This document shows positions 56,715-64,000 of a stretch of 64,000 nucleotides of DNA, in pieces. This stretch comes from Mycobacterium lehmannii (GTDB lineage: Bacteria; Actinomycetota; Actinomycetes; Mycobacteriales; Mycobacteriaceae), in the NCBI RefSeq assembly GCF_002245535.1, contig NZ_NKCN01000013.1:62001-126000 (forward strand), given 5' to 3'. The position numbers and the translations under genes were made by a program. How positions within the stretch are numbered: position 1 is the stretch's first letter; every line of letters begins with the position of its first letter. Under the pieces are notes generated by a model. The model saw nothing but the letters and a program-made list of their open reading frames with translations, was not told where the DNA came from and did no database searches.

Positions 56715-56728
56715 TAGAACACGTTACG
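56715..56728. promoter_or_regulatory. KstR-like operator, hsaA side
   Basis: TAGAACACGTTACG matches TNNAACNNGTTNNA except for a G in place of the final A. It lies nearest to hsaA in the 190-base intergenic region. The strong half is TAGAAC. A lower affinity than the neighbouring site is likely. Confidence 0.7.
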
Positions 56729-56782
56729 ATTCATGTCGAGTAGGGCATACCTGTAGGACCTGGACCTGCACACATACATTTC

Positions 56783-56796
56783 TGTAACCTGTTCTA
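56783..56796. promoter_or_regulatory. KstR operator, kshB side
   Basis: TGTAACCTGTTCTA matches the KstR consensus. It lies 38 bases before the kshB GTG. Confidence 0.85.
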
Positions 56797-56834
56797 GTTA
56801 TTGCCCTGGATCGCAGGGCCGGCGGACGTGAGAG

Positions 56835-57905
56835 GTGGACGCGAAAGTGACCGACGAGCCACTCGGCAGCCACGTGCTCGAGTTGGAACTTGCCGATGTC
56901 GTCACTGAGACCGACGATGCGCGCTCGCTGGTGTTCAGCGTGCCCTCCGGTGCCGACATCCCCGCCGAACGGTTGCGGTATGCGCCGGGACAGTTCCTGA
57001 CCCTGCGCGTGCCCAGCGACCGCACGGGTTCGGTGGCGCGGTGCTACTCGTTGTGCAGTTCCCCGTTCACCGACGACCGGCTGACCGTCACCGTCAAGCG
57101 CACCGCCGACGGGTACGCGTCGAACTGGTTGTGCGACCACGCGCACGCCGGCATGAAGATCCACGTCCTCGCGCCTTCGGGCACGTTCGTGCCCAAGACG
57201 CTGGACACCGACTTCCTGCTGCTGGCCGCCGGTTCCGGGATCACGCCGATGATGTCGATCTGCAAGTCGGCGCTGGCCGAGGGCAGCGGCAAGGTCGTGC
57301 TCATCTATGCCAACCGCGACGAGAAGTCGGTGATCTTCGGCTCGGCGCTGCGTGAGCTGAGTGAGAAGTACCCGGAACGGTTGGTCGTCGTGCACTGGCT
57401 GGAAACGGTGCAGGGTCTGCCGAGCGCGGCGGCGCTGGCCGCGTTGACCGCTCCATATACGAGCCACGACGCCTACATCTGCGGCCCCGGGCCATTCATG
57501 GCCGCGGCCGAGGAGGCGGTCAAGGGCGCAGGACTGCCCGCCGAACGGGTGCACATCGAGGTGTTCAAGTCGCTGGACTCCGACCCGTTCGCGGCGGTGG
57601 TCATCGAGGAGGACGACAGCGACGAGGGGCCGGCCACGGCGATCGTCACGCTCGACGGCGAAACCCACGAGGTGCGCTGGCCCCGCAACGCCAAACTGCT
57701 CGACGTGCTGCTCGACAAGGGACTCGACGCGCCGTTCTCCTGCCGCGAGGGCCATTGCGGCGCGTGCGCCGTGCTGAAGAAGAGCGGCGACGTCGAGATG
57801 GACGTCAACGACGTCCTCGAGCAGTCCGACCTCGATGAGGGTCTGATCCTGGGCTGCCAGGCCCTACCCCGCTCGGATTCGGTCGAAGTCACCTATGACG
57901 AATAG
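56835..57905 (+). CDS. kshB: 3-ketosteroid 9alpha-hydroxylase reductase KshB
   Basis: 356 residues from a GTG; a second GTG four codons on is also possible. A ferredoxin-NADPH reductase-like protein: FAD segment RCYSLCSSP, NAD(P) part LLAAGSGITPMMSIC and YICGPGPFM. The C-terminal plant-type [2Fe-2S] domain has Cys in PFSCREGHCGACAVL and the fourth Cys in LGCQ. It passes electrons to the oxygenase KshA, which opens ring B; kshA is not in this window. It is divergent from hsaA. Confidence 0.95.
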   Translation: MDAKVTDEPLGSHVLELELADVVTETDDARSLVFSVPSGADIPAERLRYAPGQFLTLRVPSDRTGSVARCYSLCSSPFTDDRLTVTVKRTADGYASNWLCDHAHAGMKIHVLAPSGTFVPKTLDTDFLLLAAGSGITPMMSICKSALAEGSGKVVLIYANRDEKSVIFGSALRELSEKYPERLVVVHWLETVQGLPSAAALAALTAPYTSHDAYICGPGPFMAAAEEAVKGAGLPAERVHIEVFKSLDSDPFAAVVIEEDDSDEGPATAIVTLDGETHEVRWPRNAKLLDVLLDKGLDAPFSCREGHCGACAVLKKSGDVEMDVNDVLEQSDLDEGLILGCQALPRSDSVEVTYDE

Positions 57906-57945
57906 CGCGCGGGCTAGCATTCGCCGCACGTGGAAGGGGAGCAAC

Positions 57946-58497
57946 GTGACGAACCGGTTGACCGGCGTCGCTGCGGCGATCTCGGCGGTGCTGCTGGCGT
58001 TGACGCTCATGGCACCCACCCCGACGGCGGCCGCGGCCGTCGACACCGCCGACTCGTCGATCCCGGTCGACCCCGGCACCAACCTCGAGATGCACGCGAC
58101 CGCGAACTGCATCGCGGCCGAGGCCAAGTGCTTGTTCGACGCCAGGGCCAATCTGCGCCGCGGCCCGGACGTTCTCGGCTTCCCCGGCGACCTCTGGGCC
58201 CGCCAGACCACCACGCTGCGCACCATGGACCGGGGCGTGTACGTCGGGAACTTCAACTTCGACGCCCCGAACACCCGGTCGTTCAAATCGCTCACCGACG
58301 TGGAGTTCACGACCATCTACTTCGGGGGAGGACCGCCCGAGAAGTTCCAGCTCCGCGGGATCGCCTGGCCGGTCGATCAGCGCACGGGAGCGCCGCGCAC
58401 CGACGTCCCCTTGATCGTGTGCTCGCACATCCAGGTGGTCTACAGCGGGGTCAACATCACCTCGCCGGACGCCTGCGCGCAGGCCTCGTTCAGTTAG
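57946..58497 (+). CDS. Secreted protein (Rv3572-like)
   Basis: 183 residues from the GTG at 57946 (AAGGGGAG upstream). A longer reading from 57895 overlaps kshB and is not preferred. The signal peptide is VTNRLTGVAAAISAVLLALTL...AAAA-VDT. The mature domain contains cysteines in ANCIAAEAKCLFDA and VCSHIQ...DACAQ. The slot after kshB fits Rv3572. The function is unknown. It is convergent with fadE34, the stops overlapping by four bases. Confidence 0.75.
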   Translation: MTNRLTGVAAAISAVLLALTLMAPTPTAAAAVDTADSSIPVDPGTNLEMHATANCIAAEAKCLFDARANLRRGPDVLGFPGDLWARQTTTLRTMDRGVYVGNFNFDAPNTRSFKSLTDVEFTTIYFGGGPPEKFQLRGIAWPVDQRTGAPRTDVPLIVCSHIQVVYSGVNITSPDACAQASFS

Positions 58498-60638
58498 CGG
58501 GGTAGGCCCAGGAGCCGTTCGCCCGCGAGGGTGAGCAGGATCTGCTCGGTGCCGCCCGCGATGGTCAGGCAGCGCGTGTTGAGGAAGTCGAACACCGTCG
58601 AGTTCTCGACGACGCCGCCACCTTCGGACAGTTCCATCCGCAGTTCGGCCAGCGCCTGCCGGTAGCGCACGCCGATCAGCTTGCGCGCGCTGGCCTGCGG
58701 GCCCGGATCCTGCCCTCCCACAGCGAGTTCGGCGATCTTCTGATCCAGCAGTGAGCCGACCTGAGCCGCCACGATCAACGAACCCAAGCGGTCCTGACCG
58801 GCCACGTCGAAGTCCAGCGTGGCGACCTGCTTGAGCAACTCCTCCATCGGGTTGCCGAGCGCGGTGCCGTGAGCCATCGCGACCCGCTCGTTGGCCAGTG
58901 TGGTGCGGGCCAGCCGCCATCCGTCGTTGACCTGACCGACGACCATCTCGTCGGGCACGAACACCTCGTCGAAGAACACCTCGTTGAACAGGTTGTCGCC
59001 GGTGATCTCGCGCAGCGGGCGGATGTCGATGCCCGGCGACTTCATGTCGACCAGAAAGTACGTGATCCCCTTGTGTTTCGGCGCGTCCGGGTCGGTGCGC
59101 GCCAGGCAGACACCCCACGCGGCCTTGTGCGCCGCGGAGGTCCACACCTTCTGGCCGGTCAACTTCCAACCCGGGCCCGTTGCGCCGCCCGCGGTCGCGC
59201 CGTCGACGCGTACGGCTTTGGTGCGCAGCGCCGCAAGATCCGATCCGGCGCCCGGCTCGGAGAACAGCTGACACCACAGCAGTTCGCCGCGCAGCGTCGC
59301 GGGCACGAACTGTTCGATCTGTTCGGGGGTGCCGTGTTCGAGAATCGTTGGCGCGGCCCACCATCCGATCACCAGGTCGGGCCGGGTGACACCGGCGGCC
59401 GCCAACTCCTGGTCGATCAGCAGCTGTTCGGCGGGCCCGGCCCCGCGGCCGTACGGCTTGGGCCAGTGCGGCGCCTGCAGGCCCGCGTCGGCGAGTGCGG
59501 CCTGCTGCTTCTCGACGGGCAGGGCAGCGACTTCCGCGACGGCAGCGGCGATCTCGGGTCGCAGACCCTCGACCGATTCGAGGTCGATACGCAGATCCCG
59601 GCGCACACCCTGTTGCGTCAACGCCGCGACCCGGCGCAGCCAGCGCGGCGCCCCGCCGAGGAAGTGCGAAATACCGTAGGCGCGGCGCAGATACAGGTGC
59701 GCGTCGTGCTCCCAGGTGATCCCGATACCGCCCAGCACCTGGATGCAGTCCTTGGCGTTGGCCTTGGCGGCCTCGATCCCGACGGCAGCGGCCACCGCAG
59801 CGGCGATCGAGAGCTGGTTCTCGTCGCCTTCCGAAACCGCTCTAGCCGCATCCATGGCGGCCACCGAGGCCTGCTCGGACCGCAGAAGCATCTCCGCGCA
59901 CATGTGCTTGATGGCCTGGAAGCTGCCGATGGGCTTGCCGAACTGCTCGCGCACCTTCGCGTACTCGGTCGCGGTCTGCAGCGCCCAGCGGGCCAGACCC
60001 GCGGCCTCGGCCGCCATCACGGCCGCGGCGACGTCGATCACTCGCTGCGCCGGAGCGCGGACCGCCTCGGCAGGCGCGGACTCGAGCACGACGCGCCCAA
60101 GCGGCCGGGAGAAGTCGGTGGCGTTGCGCGGCTCGACGGTCACGCCGTCCGCGCCGGCATCGACCGTGAGGAAGACGTCACCGGCCGGGAGCAGCAGCAC
60201 CCCCGCCTCATCGGCGCCGAGCACGTAGTCCGCGGTGCCCGAGGCGCGGCCGTCGGCGAAGCGCAGGTCGGCGGTCAACGCCACCCCTGCAACCCGCTCA
60301 CCCGAAGCCAGCGCCCGCAGCACTTCCGGCGATTCGAGCACGACCGTGGCCAGTGCGGTCGTCGCTACCGGGCCGGGCACCAGCGAGGCCGCCGCCTCGT
60401 CGACCATCGCGCACAGGTCGTCGACCGTGCCGTCGGCGCCGCCGTGCGCCTCCGGTAACGCCACCCCGAAGATCCCCAGTTCGGCCATCCCCGCATAGGC
60501 CCGGCGCCAGGCGTCCGCCTGCCCCCGCTCGACGTCTCGCGCGGCGGTGACGACGTCAGAAGCTGTTGCCCAGTCACGCACCAGCTCCCTTACGGCTGCC
60601 TGGTCGTCGGCAATGGTCCCCGGGGATGCGAGCGACAC
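58494..60638 (-). CDS. fadE34: Fused acyl-CoA dehydrogenase ChsE3 (FadE34)
   Basis: 714 residues with two complete acyl-CoA dehydrogenase-like halves fused in one chain. The first half has GIFGVALPEAHGGADG...EYAKVREQFGKPIGSFQAIKHMCAEML; the second has QLFSEPGAGSDLAALRT and WTSAAHKAAWGVCLART, ending LTLAGERLLGLPR. ChsE3 dehydrogenates the C5 side-chain steroid-CoA. It is divergent from kstR with a KstR box 43 bases upstream. Confidence 0.94.
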   Translation of the reverse strand: MSLASPGTIADDQAAVRELVRDWATASDVVTAARDVERGQADAWRRAYAGMAELGIFGVALPEAHGGADGTVDDLCAMVDEAAASLVPGPVATTALATVVLESPEVLRALASGERVAGVALTADLRFADGRASGTADYVLGADEAGVLLLPAGDVFLTVDAGADGVTVEPRNATDFSRPLGRVVLESAPAEAVRAPAQRVIDVAAAVMAAEAAGLARWALQTATEYAKVREQFGKPIGSFQAIKHMCAEMLLRSEQASVAAMDAARAVSEGDENQLSIAAAVAAAVGIEAAKANAKDCIQVLGGIGITWEHDAHLYLRRAYGISHFLGGAPRWLRRVAALTQQGVRRDLRIDLESVEGLRPEIAAAVAEVAALPVEKQQAALADAGLQAPHWPKPYGRGAGPAEQLLIDQELAAAGVTRPDLVIGWWAAPTILEHGTPEQIEQFVPATLRGELLWCQLFSEPGAGSDLAALRTKAVRVDGATAGGATGPGWKLTGQKVWTSAAHKAAWGVCLARTDPDAPKHKGITYFLVDMKSPGIDIRPLREITGDNLFNEVFFDEVFVPDEMVVGQVNDGWRLARTTLANERVAMAHGTALGNPMEELLKQVATLDFDVAGQDRLGSLIVAAQVGSLLDQKIAELAVGGQDPGPQASARKLIGVRYRQALAELRMELSEGGGVVENSTVFDFLNTRCLTIAGGTEQILLTLAGERLLGLPR

Positions 60639-60680
60639 CGTCCACTCCTAGCTATTGGGTGAGAAGGCGGTGCTCCTCAC

Positions 60681-60694
60681 TAGAACGTGTTCTA
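60681..60694. promoter_or_regulatory. KstR operator (fadE34/kstR)
   Basis: TAGAACGTGTTCTA is the best match to the KstR consensus in the window. It lies in the 197-base gap between fadE34 and kstR, so kstR is probably autoregulated. The rest of the gap contains AGCGAAGGAGAAA before the kstR start and no gene. Confidence 0.92.
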
Positions 60695-60835
60695 ATAGTG
60701 CCAGCGACCGACCGTCAAGTCGACCGCCATTACAGCAGGACACGTCGGTGCCATCGGGGATATCGGGGTGAGAAAAAATGCATCGGCATGCGTATCGTTT
60801 CCACGAGAACGCATAGCGAAGGAGAAAGCCGCCGC

Positions 60836-61516
60836 ATGTCCGGCCCGTCTCAGCCAGCAGCCGCCAGCCCGGCCTCGGGGTCGGAATCTCGACCGCGCCA
60901 GGTGATGAACGTGGCGGTCCTGTCCGAGTCAGAGCTCGGCTCGGAAGCCCAGCGCGAGCGCCGCAAGCGCATCCTCGACGCGACGCTGGCCATCGCCTCC
61001 AAGGGCGGCTACGAAGCCGTCCAGATGCGTGCCGTTGCCGAACGGGCCGATGTCGCGGTCGGCACCCTCTACCGGTACTTCCCGTCCAAAGTGCACCTGC
61101 TGGTGTCCGCACTGGGTCGCGAGTTCGAGCGCATCGACGCCAAGACCGACCGCGCCTCGCTGGCCGGTGGCACGCCGTATCAGCGGCTGAACATCATGGT
61201 GGGCAAGCTCAACCGCGCGATGCAGCGCAACCCGCTGTTGACCGAGGCGATGACGCGGGCGTTCGTGTTCGCCGACGCGTCGGCGGCCGGTGAGGTCGAC
61301 CACGTCGGCAAGCTGATGGACTCGATGTTCGCCCGCGCCATGAGCGATGGTGAGCCGACCGAGGACCAGTACCACATCGCGCGCGTCATCTCCGATGTCT
61401 GGCTGTCCAACCTGCTCGCCTGGCTGACCAGGCGGGCGTCGGCGACCGACGTCAGCAAGCGACTGGACCTCGCGGTGCGGCTGCTGATCGGCGACGGAGA
61501 GCACCCCAAGATCTGA
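60836..61516 (+). CDS. kstR: TetR-family repressor KstR
   Basis: 226 residues from the ATG at 60836 with GGAG about 11 bases upstream; a later ATG at 60904 is a possible alternative. The HTH is in RKRILDATLAIASKGGYEAVQMRAVAERADVAVGTLYRYFPSKVHLL. The rest, from VGKLNRAMQRNPLLTEAMTRAFVFADASA to ARVISDVWLSNLLAWLTRR, is closely like M. tuberculosis KstR. It represses the cholesterol regulon and is relieved by a sterol-CoA thioester. Confidence 0.95.
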   Translation: MSGPSQPAAASPASGSESRPRQVMNVAVLSESELGSEAQRERRKRILDATLAIASKGGYEAVQMRAVAERADVAVGTLYRYFPSKVHLLVSALGREFERIDAKTDRASLAGGTPYQRLNIMVGKLNRAMQRNPLLTEAMTRAFVFADASAAGEVDHVGKLMDSMFARAMSDGEPTEDQYHIARVISDVWLSNLLAWLTRRASATDVSKRLDLAVRLLIGDGEHPKI

Positions 61517-61556
61517 TTCGGAGGGCAGGAGCGTAGCGACCCGGGATGATGGTCTA

Positions 61557-62309
61557 GTGCTTCCAGCCGATCTGCAGCGCGCGCTCACTTCGGCCGCTGC
61601 GGCGCCACGGCTGCTGATCACCACCGATTTCGACGGGACGCTGGCGCCGATCGTCAGTAACCCGGGCGACGCCCGGCCACTCGCCGAGGCCGCGGACGCG
61701 TTGGTCGCGCTCGCCGACCTGCCCGACACGGCTTCCGCACTGATCTCCGGACGCGCGCTCGAGGTGCTGCGCGAGCTGTCGGGCATGCCGCCTGCGGTGC
61801 ATCTCGTCGGCAGCCACGGCGCCGAGTTCAACACGGGATTCACGCACGAGGTCGACGACGTTGCGCTGCAGCGCATCACGTCGGAGCTGCGCGACATCGC
61901 CTCCGGTAAGCCGGGTGTCACGGTCGAGACCAAACCGGCCAGCGTCGCGCTGCACGTGCGCAACGCCTCGGCAGACGACGGCGCGGCCGCGCTCTCCGCG
62001 GCTCGCGAGGCGTCGACCGACTGGAATGCCCAGCTGACCGAAGGCAAGGAAGTGCTGGAGTTTGCGGTGATCCAGACGGACAAGGGCGAGGCGATCGACA
62101 TCCTGCGAGAGCAGGAGAACGCGGACGCCGTGGTGTTCTTCGGCGACGATGTCACCGATGAGAAGGCGTTCCGCCGTCTTCGCGGTGACGACGTCGGGGT
62201 GAAGGTAGGACCGGGCGACACGTTGGCGGCCTACCGTGTCGAATCGCCGCAAGACGTTGCGGCAGCGTTGGTTTACCTGCTCGACGCGCGCCGCTCGCAA
62301 TCGGGTTGA
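61557..62309 (+). CDS. otsB: Trehalose-6-phosphate phosphatase
   Basis: A 250-residue HAD-superfamily phosphatase, which releases trehalose from trehalose-6-phosphate. The first motif is TTDFDGTLAPI (residues 22-32), then ALISGRALEVLREL and GSHGAE, and the last metal motif FFGDDVTDEKAF. It is a single-domain enzyme, without the N-terminal extension of OtsB2. It sits 40 bases after kstR and is closely coupled to a phosphotransferase gene. It is not part of the sterol regulon by any visible box. Confidence 0.85.
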   Translation: MLPADLQRALTSAAAAPRLLITTDFDGTLAPIVSNPGDARPLAEAADALVALADLPDTASALISGRALEVLRELSGMPPAVHLVGSHGAEFNTGFTHEVDDVALQRITSELRDIASGKPGVTVETKPASVALHVRNASADDGAAALSAAREASTDWNAQLTEGKEVLEFAVIQTDKGEAIDILREQENADAVVFFGDDVTDEKAFRRLRGDDVGVKVGPGDTLAAYRVESPQDVAAALVYLLDARRSQSG

Positions 62310-62311
62310 CG

Positions 62312-63250
62312 GTGCTGACCGACGCCGAGATCGCCGAGCGGACCGCTTCCGCAGTCGCCGCGGCCGTCGCCGCCGGGGCCGACCTCGGCCTGCGCAGCGA
62401 CGATCCCCGCGTGCTCTACGACGTGTTCTCCGTGATCGTCCACCTTCATCCCGAGCCGGTCGTCGTCCGGGTGCCCACGGTCCTACCGCCGTCGTACACC
62501 CGAAATCCGGATGTGCAGACCCGACAACAGCGCGCAGAGCTCGAAGTCACCAGCTGGCTCGCCGAGCGCGGGTATCCGGTAGTGGCACCGACCCCGCTGG
62601 TGCCCGCCGAACCCGTTCGCCGCGACGGGTTGTCGATGACGTTCTGGCAGTTCGTCGAGCAGGTCCCCGATTCGAACCCGGATTTGGGTCGCCGCATGGA
62701 GCAGACCGCGCAGCTACACGCCGCGTTGCGCGACTACGACGGGGAGCTGGATTTCTGGGCGCCGTTCGGCTCCTACATACCGGAGGGGCTGGCAGTATTG
62801 AGGGACCTGCCGGAACTCATCGCGACGCCCGATCTCGAACGGGCGCAACGTGAATGGGACGTCATCGGCCCAGTGTTGACGTCGCGCGCGGCCTTCCAGA
62901 CCGCCTTCCCGGATGTCGACGTTCAGCCCATCCACGGTGACGCGCCATACCACAACATGATCACCACACCGGACGGCGAGCTGTGGTCGGACTTCGAACT
63001 CGTGACGCTCGGTGCGGTCGAATCGGATCTCGCGTTGGTGGGCGCCGACGCGCTCGCCGCCTACGACGCGGCGGCGGTCTCCATGGGGCTACGCCCGACC
63101 GATGAACGTGTTCTGCGGATCACCGAGGCGGCCGGCAGACTCGCGATGGTCGCGGCGCTGGCGATGGCTCCCGAGCTGCCGATGCTCACCTCGGGTATCG
63201 CACCGATGGTCGAGCAGTGGCGGGCGTCCCCACCGGTCACCGCGCTCTAG
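62312..63250 (+). CDS. APH-family phosphotransferase
   Basis: 312 residues from a GTG 2 bases after the otsB stop; a TTG at 62306 overlapping that stop is the alternative. The protein-kinase-like fold has the catalytic loop IHGDAPYHNMI (Asp and Asn) and the metal aspartate in LWSDFELVTLG. It probably phosphorylates a sugar, choline-like or aminoglycoside substrate. The coupling to otsB suggests sugar metabolism. Convergent with the LacI gene, their stops overlapping. Confidence 0.7.
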   Translation: MLTDAEIAERTASAVAAAVAAGADLGLRSDDPRVLYDVFSVIVHLHPEPVVVRVPTVLPPSYTRNPDVQTRQQRAELEVTSWLAERGYPVVAPTPLVPAEPVRRDGLSMTFWQFVEQVPDSNPDLGRRMEQTAQLHAALRDYDGELDFWAPFGSYIPEGLAVLRDLPELIATPDLERAQREWDVIGPVLTSRAAFQTAFPDVDVQPIHGDAPYHNMITTPDGELWSDFELVTLGAVESDLALVGADALAAYDAAAVSMGLRPTDERVLRITEAAGRLAMVAALAMAPELPMLTSGIAPMVEQWRASPPVTAL

Positions 63251-64000
63251 GAGGGCGGTCCCGCGGTGCGGCCCCGGACCAGCTCGGTGTCGAGGACTTC
63301 CACGACCGGCAGACCCGATCGTGGCGGGTGGTGCAGCAGCCGTCCCGCCCGGCGACCCTTCTCGATGCTGGGCTGTGCGACCGTGGCCAGACCGCGCCGC
63401 AGCGCCTCGGGCACTCCGTCGAATCCGGTGACCGTCATCTCGCCGGGAACGTAGATGCCCCGCGCCCGTAGGTAATCCATCGCCGACAGGGCCAGTACGT
63501 CCGCAGTGCACATCAACGCGGTGAGCCGGGGATTGGCTGCCAAGGCGACTGCCGCGGCCGCCCCGCCCGACGTCGGCAGGTGCTCGTAGCTCTCCACCAC
63601 GGTCAGCGATTCGGGGTCGAGCCCGGCTGCAGTCATCGCGTCACGAACCCCTGCGATGCGTTCGCGCTGTACGTGAAAGTGCGGAGTCTGCAGTCGTTGG
63701 GGGTCGGCCACCGTGGGCCCTGCCCCGCCCTTCGGCCGATCCCGGCCCAGCCGCATCGTCAGCAGGCCGATTTCCCGATGACCCAGCTGCACAACGTGTT
63801 CGGCGAGTTGGCACATGGCGCCACGGTCGTCGATGGACACGCGCGAGGCACCGGGCACGTCCTTGGGCTGGTCGATCACCACCATCGGCAGGTGCCGCTG
63901 CTGGACGGTCGCGAGATACGGGTCGTCGTCGGAGGCCGAATAGACGGCGAAACCGTCCACCCCGGCGGCGAGGATCGCCGCCGTCCCGTCGCTGACGCTG
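63247..64000 (-). CDS. LacI-family regulator, partial (5' end outside window)
   Basis: The frame is open to the window edge, so the N-terminal HTH is missing here. The visible 250 residues form the periplasmic-binding-like sugar domain: VDGFAVYSASDDDPYL, PMVVIDQPKDVPGASRVSIDDRGAM, VQLGHREIGLLTM, ALMCTADVLALSAMDYLRARGIYVPGEMTVTGFDGVPEAL. The end EVLDTELVRGRTAGPPS is normal for LacI. It is orthologous by position to Rv3575c. The ligand is unknown; trehalose metabolism is suggested by the neighbouring otsB. Confidence 0.8.
   Translation of the reverse strand, partial: SVSDGTAAILAAGVDGFAVYSASDDDPYLATVQQRHLPMVVIDQPKDVPGASRVSIDDRGAMCQLAEHVVQLGHREIGLLTMRLGRDRPKGGAGPTVADPQRLQTPHFHVQRERIAGVRDAMTAAGLDPESLTVVESYEHLPTSGGAAAAVALAANPRLTALMCTADVLALSAMDYLRARGIYVPGEMTVTGFDGVPEALRRGLATVAQPSIEKGRRAGRLLHHPPRSGLPVVEVLDTELVRGRTAGPPS

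Noticed and set aside
58869..60458. A 529-residue plus-strand frame
   Set aside because: It is antisense to fadE34, whose acyl-CoA dehydrogenase motifs are unambiguous.

Overview
The window is a high-GC actinobacterial chromosome segment. It almost certainly comes from an environmental Mycobacterium/Mycolicibacterium. It carries the cholesterol-catabolism locus known in M. tuberculosis as roughly Rv3534c-Rv3575c, in the same gene order and orientation, together with typical mycobacterial families: a haemophore-like secreted protein, an MPT63-like protein, DUF222/HNH (13E12-type), DUF2563 and KstR/KstR2. I cannot assign a species. There is no rRNA, tRNA, insertion sequence, prophage or CRISPR array.

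Layout. Positions 1-8.1 kb are flanking genes: the 3' part of a SARP/MalT-like ATPase regulator, two secreted proteins, a RecQ helicase with a phosphoribosyltransferase-like tail, an FmdB-like protein plus formamidase, and a DedA protein. 8.1-13.5 kb holds hsaF-hsaG-hsaE divergent from kstD-hsd4B (chsH3). 13.8-15.5 kb, the slot of PPE63 in M. tuberculosis, holds an MPT63-like protein with a repeat tail and an orphan kinase-sensor-like membrane protein. 15.5-21.5 kb is the side-chain operon cyp125-chsE1-chsE2-chsH1-chsH2-ltp2, divergent from fadA5, followed by an NTF2-like gene and ddn. 23.7-28.9 kb holds two SDR genes divergent from echA20-ipdA-ipdB-ipdC (ring C/D degradation). 29.0-32.4 kb is an accessory block: SatD-like plus membrane partner, an NDMA-type alcohol dehydrogenase and a membrane protein. 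32.4-34.2 kb is kstR2-fadA6. 34.4-36.8 kb, the PPE64 slot, holds a type VII secretion-type three-gene module that looks like partner/effector/immunity. 36.8-43.4 kb holds fadE30-ipdF divergent from fadD3-fadE31-fadE32-fadE33. 43.4-47.2 kb holds a MerR cassette, the aspB-like aminotransferase and a LexA-controlled HNH gene. 47.2-53.0 kb is a ketone-body (3-hydroxybutyrate/acetoacetate) cassette with its LysR regulator and a lipase-like hydrolase. 53.1-63 kb holds hsaA-hsaD-hsaC-hsaB divergent from kshB, then a secreted protein, chsE3 (fadE34) and kstR. The end has otsB, a phosphotransferase and a truncated LacI regulator.

How the genes work together. CYP125 oxidises the sterol side-chain terminus. 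ChsE3, ChsE1-ChsE2, Hsd4B/ChsH3, ChsH1-ChsH2, FadA5 and Ltp2 shorten the side chain. KstD and KshAB (only KshB is here) open ring B. HsaAB, HsaC and HsaD cut ring A, and HsaE-HsaG-HsaF convert the C6 fragment to pyruvate and propionyl-CoA. FadD3, IpdF, FadE30-33, IpdC, EchA20, IpdAB and FadA6 degrade the remaining C/D rings. Six KstR-type and three KstR2-type operators are visible in the expected divergent promoters, so the two-regulon architecture is intact.

The accessory insertions are the least ordinary part. Both PPE slots hold other exported or ESX-type genes. A six-membrane-segment protein overlaps a glycine-zipper T7SS-type protein by one base. A perfect SOS box sits on the start codon of the HNH gene. 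A complete MerR and a ketone-body module interrupt the aspB-hsaB interval, where nat is expected but absent.
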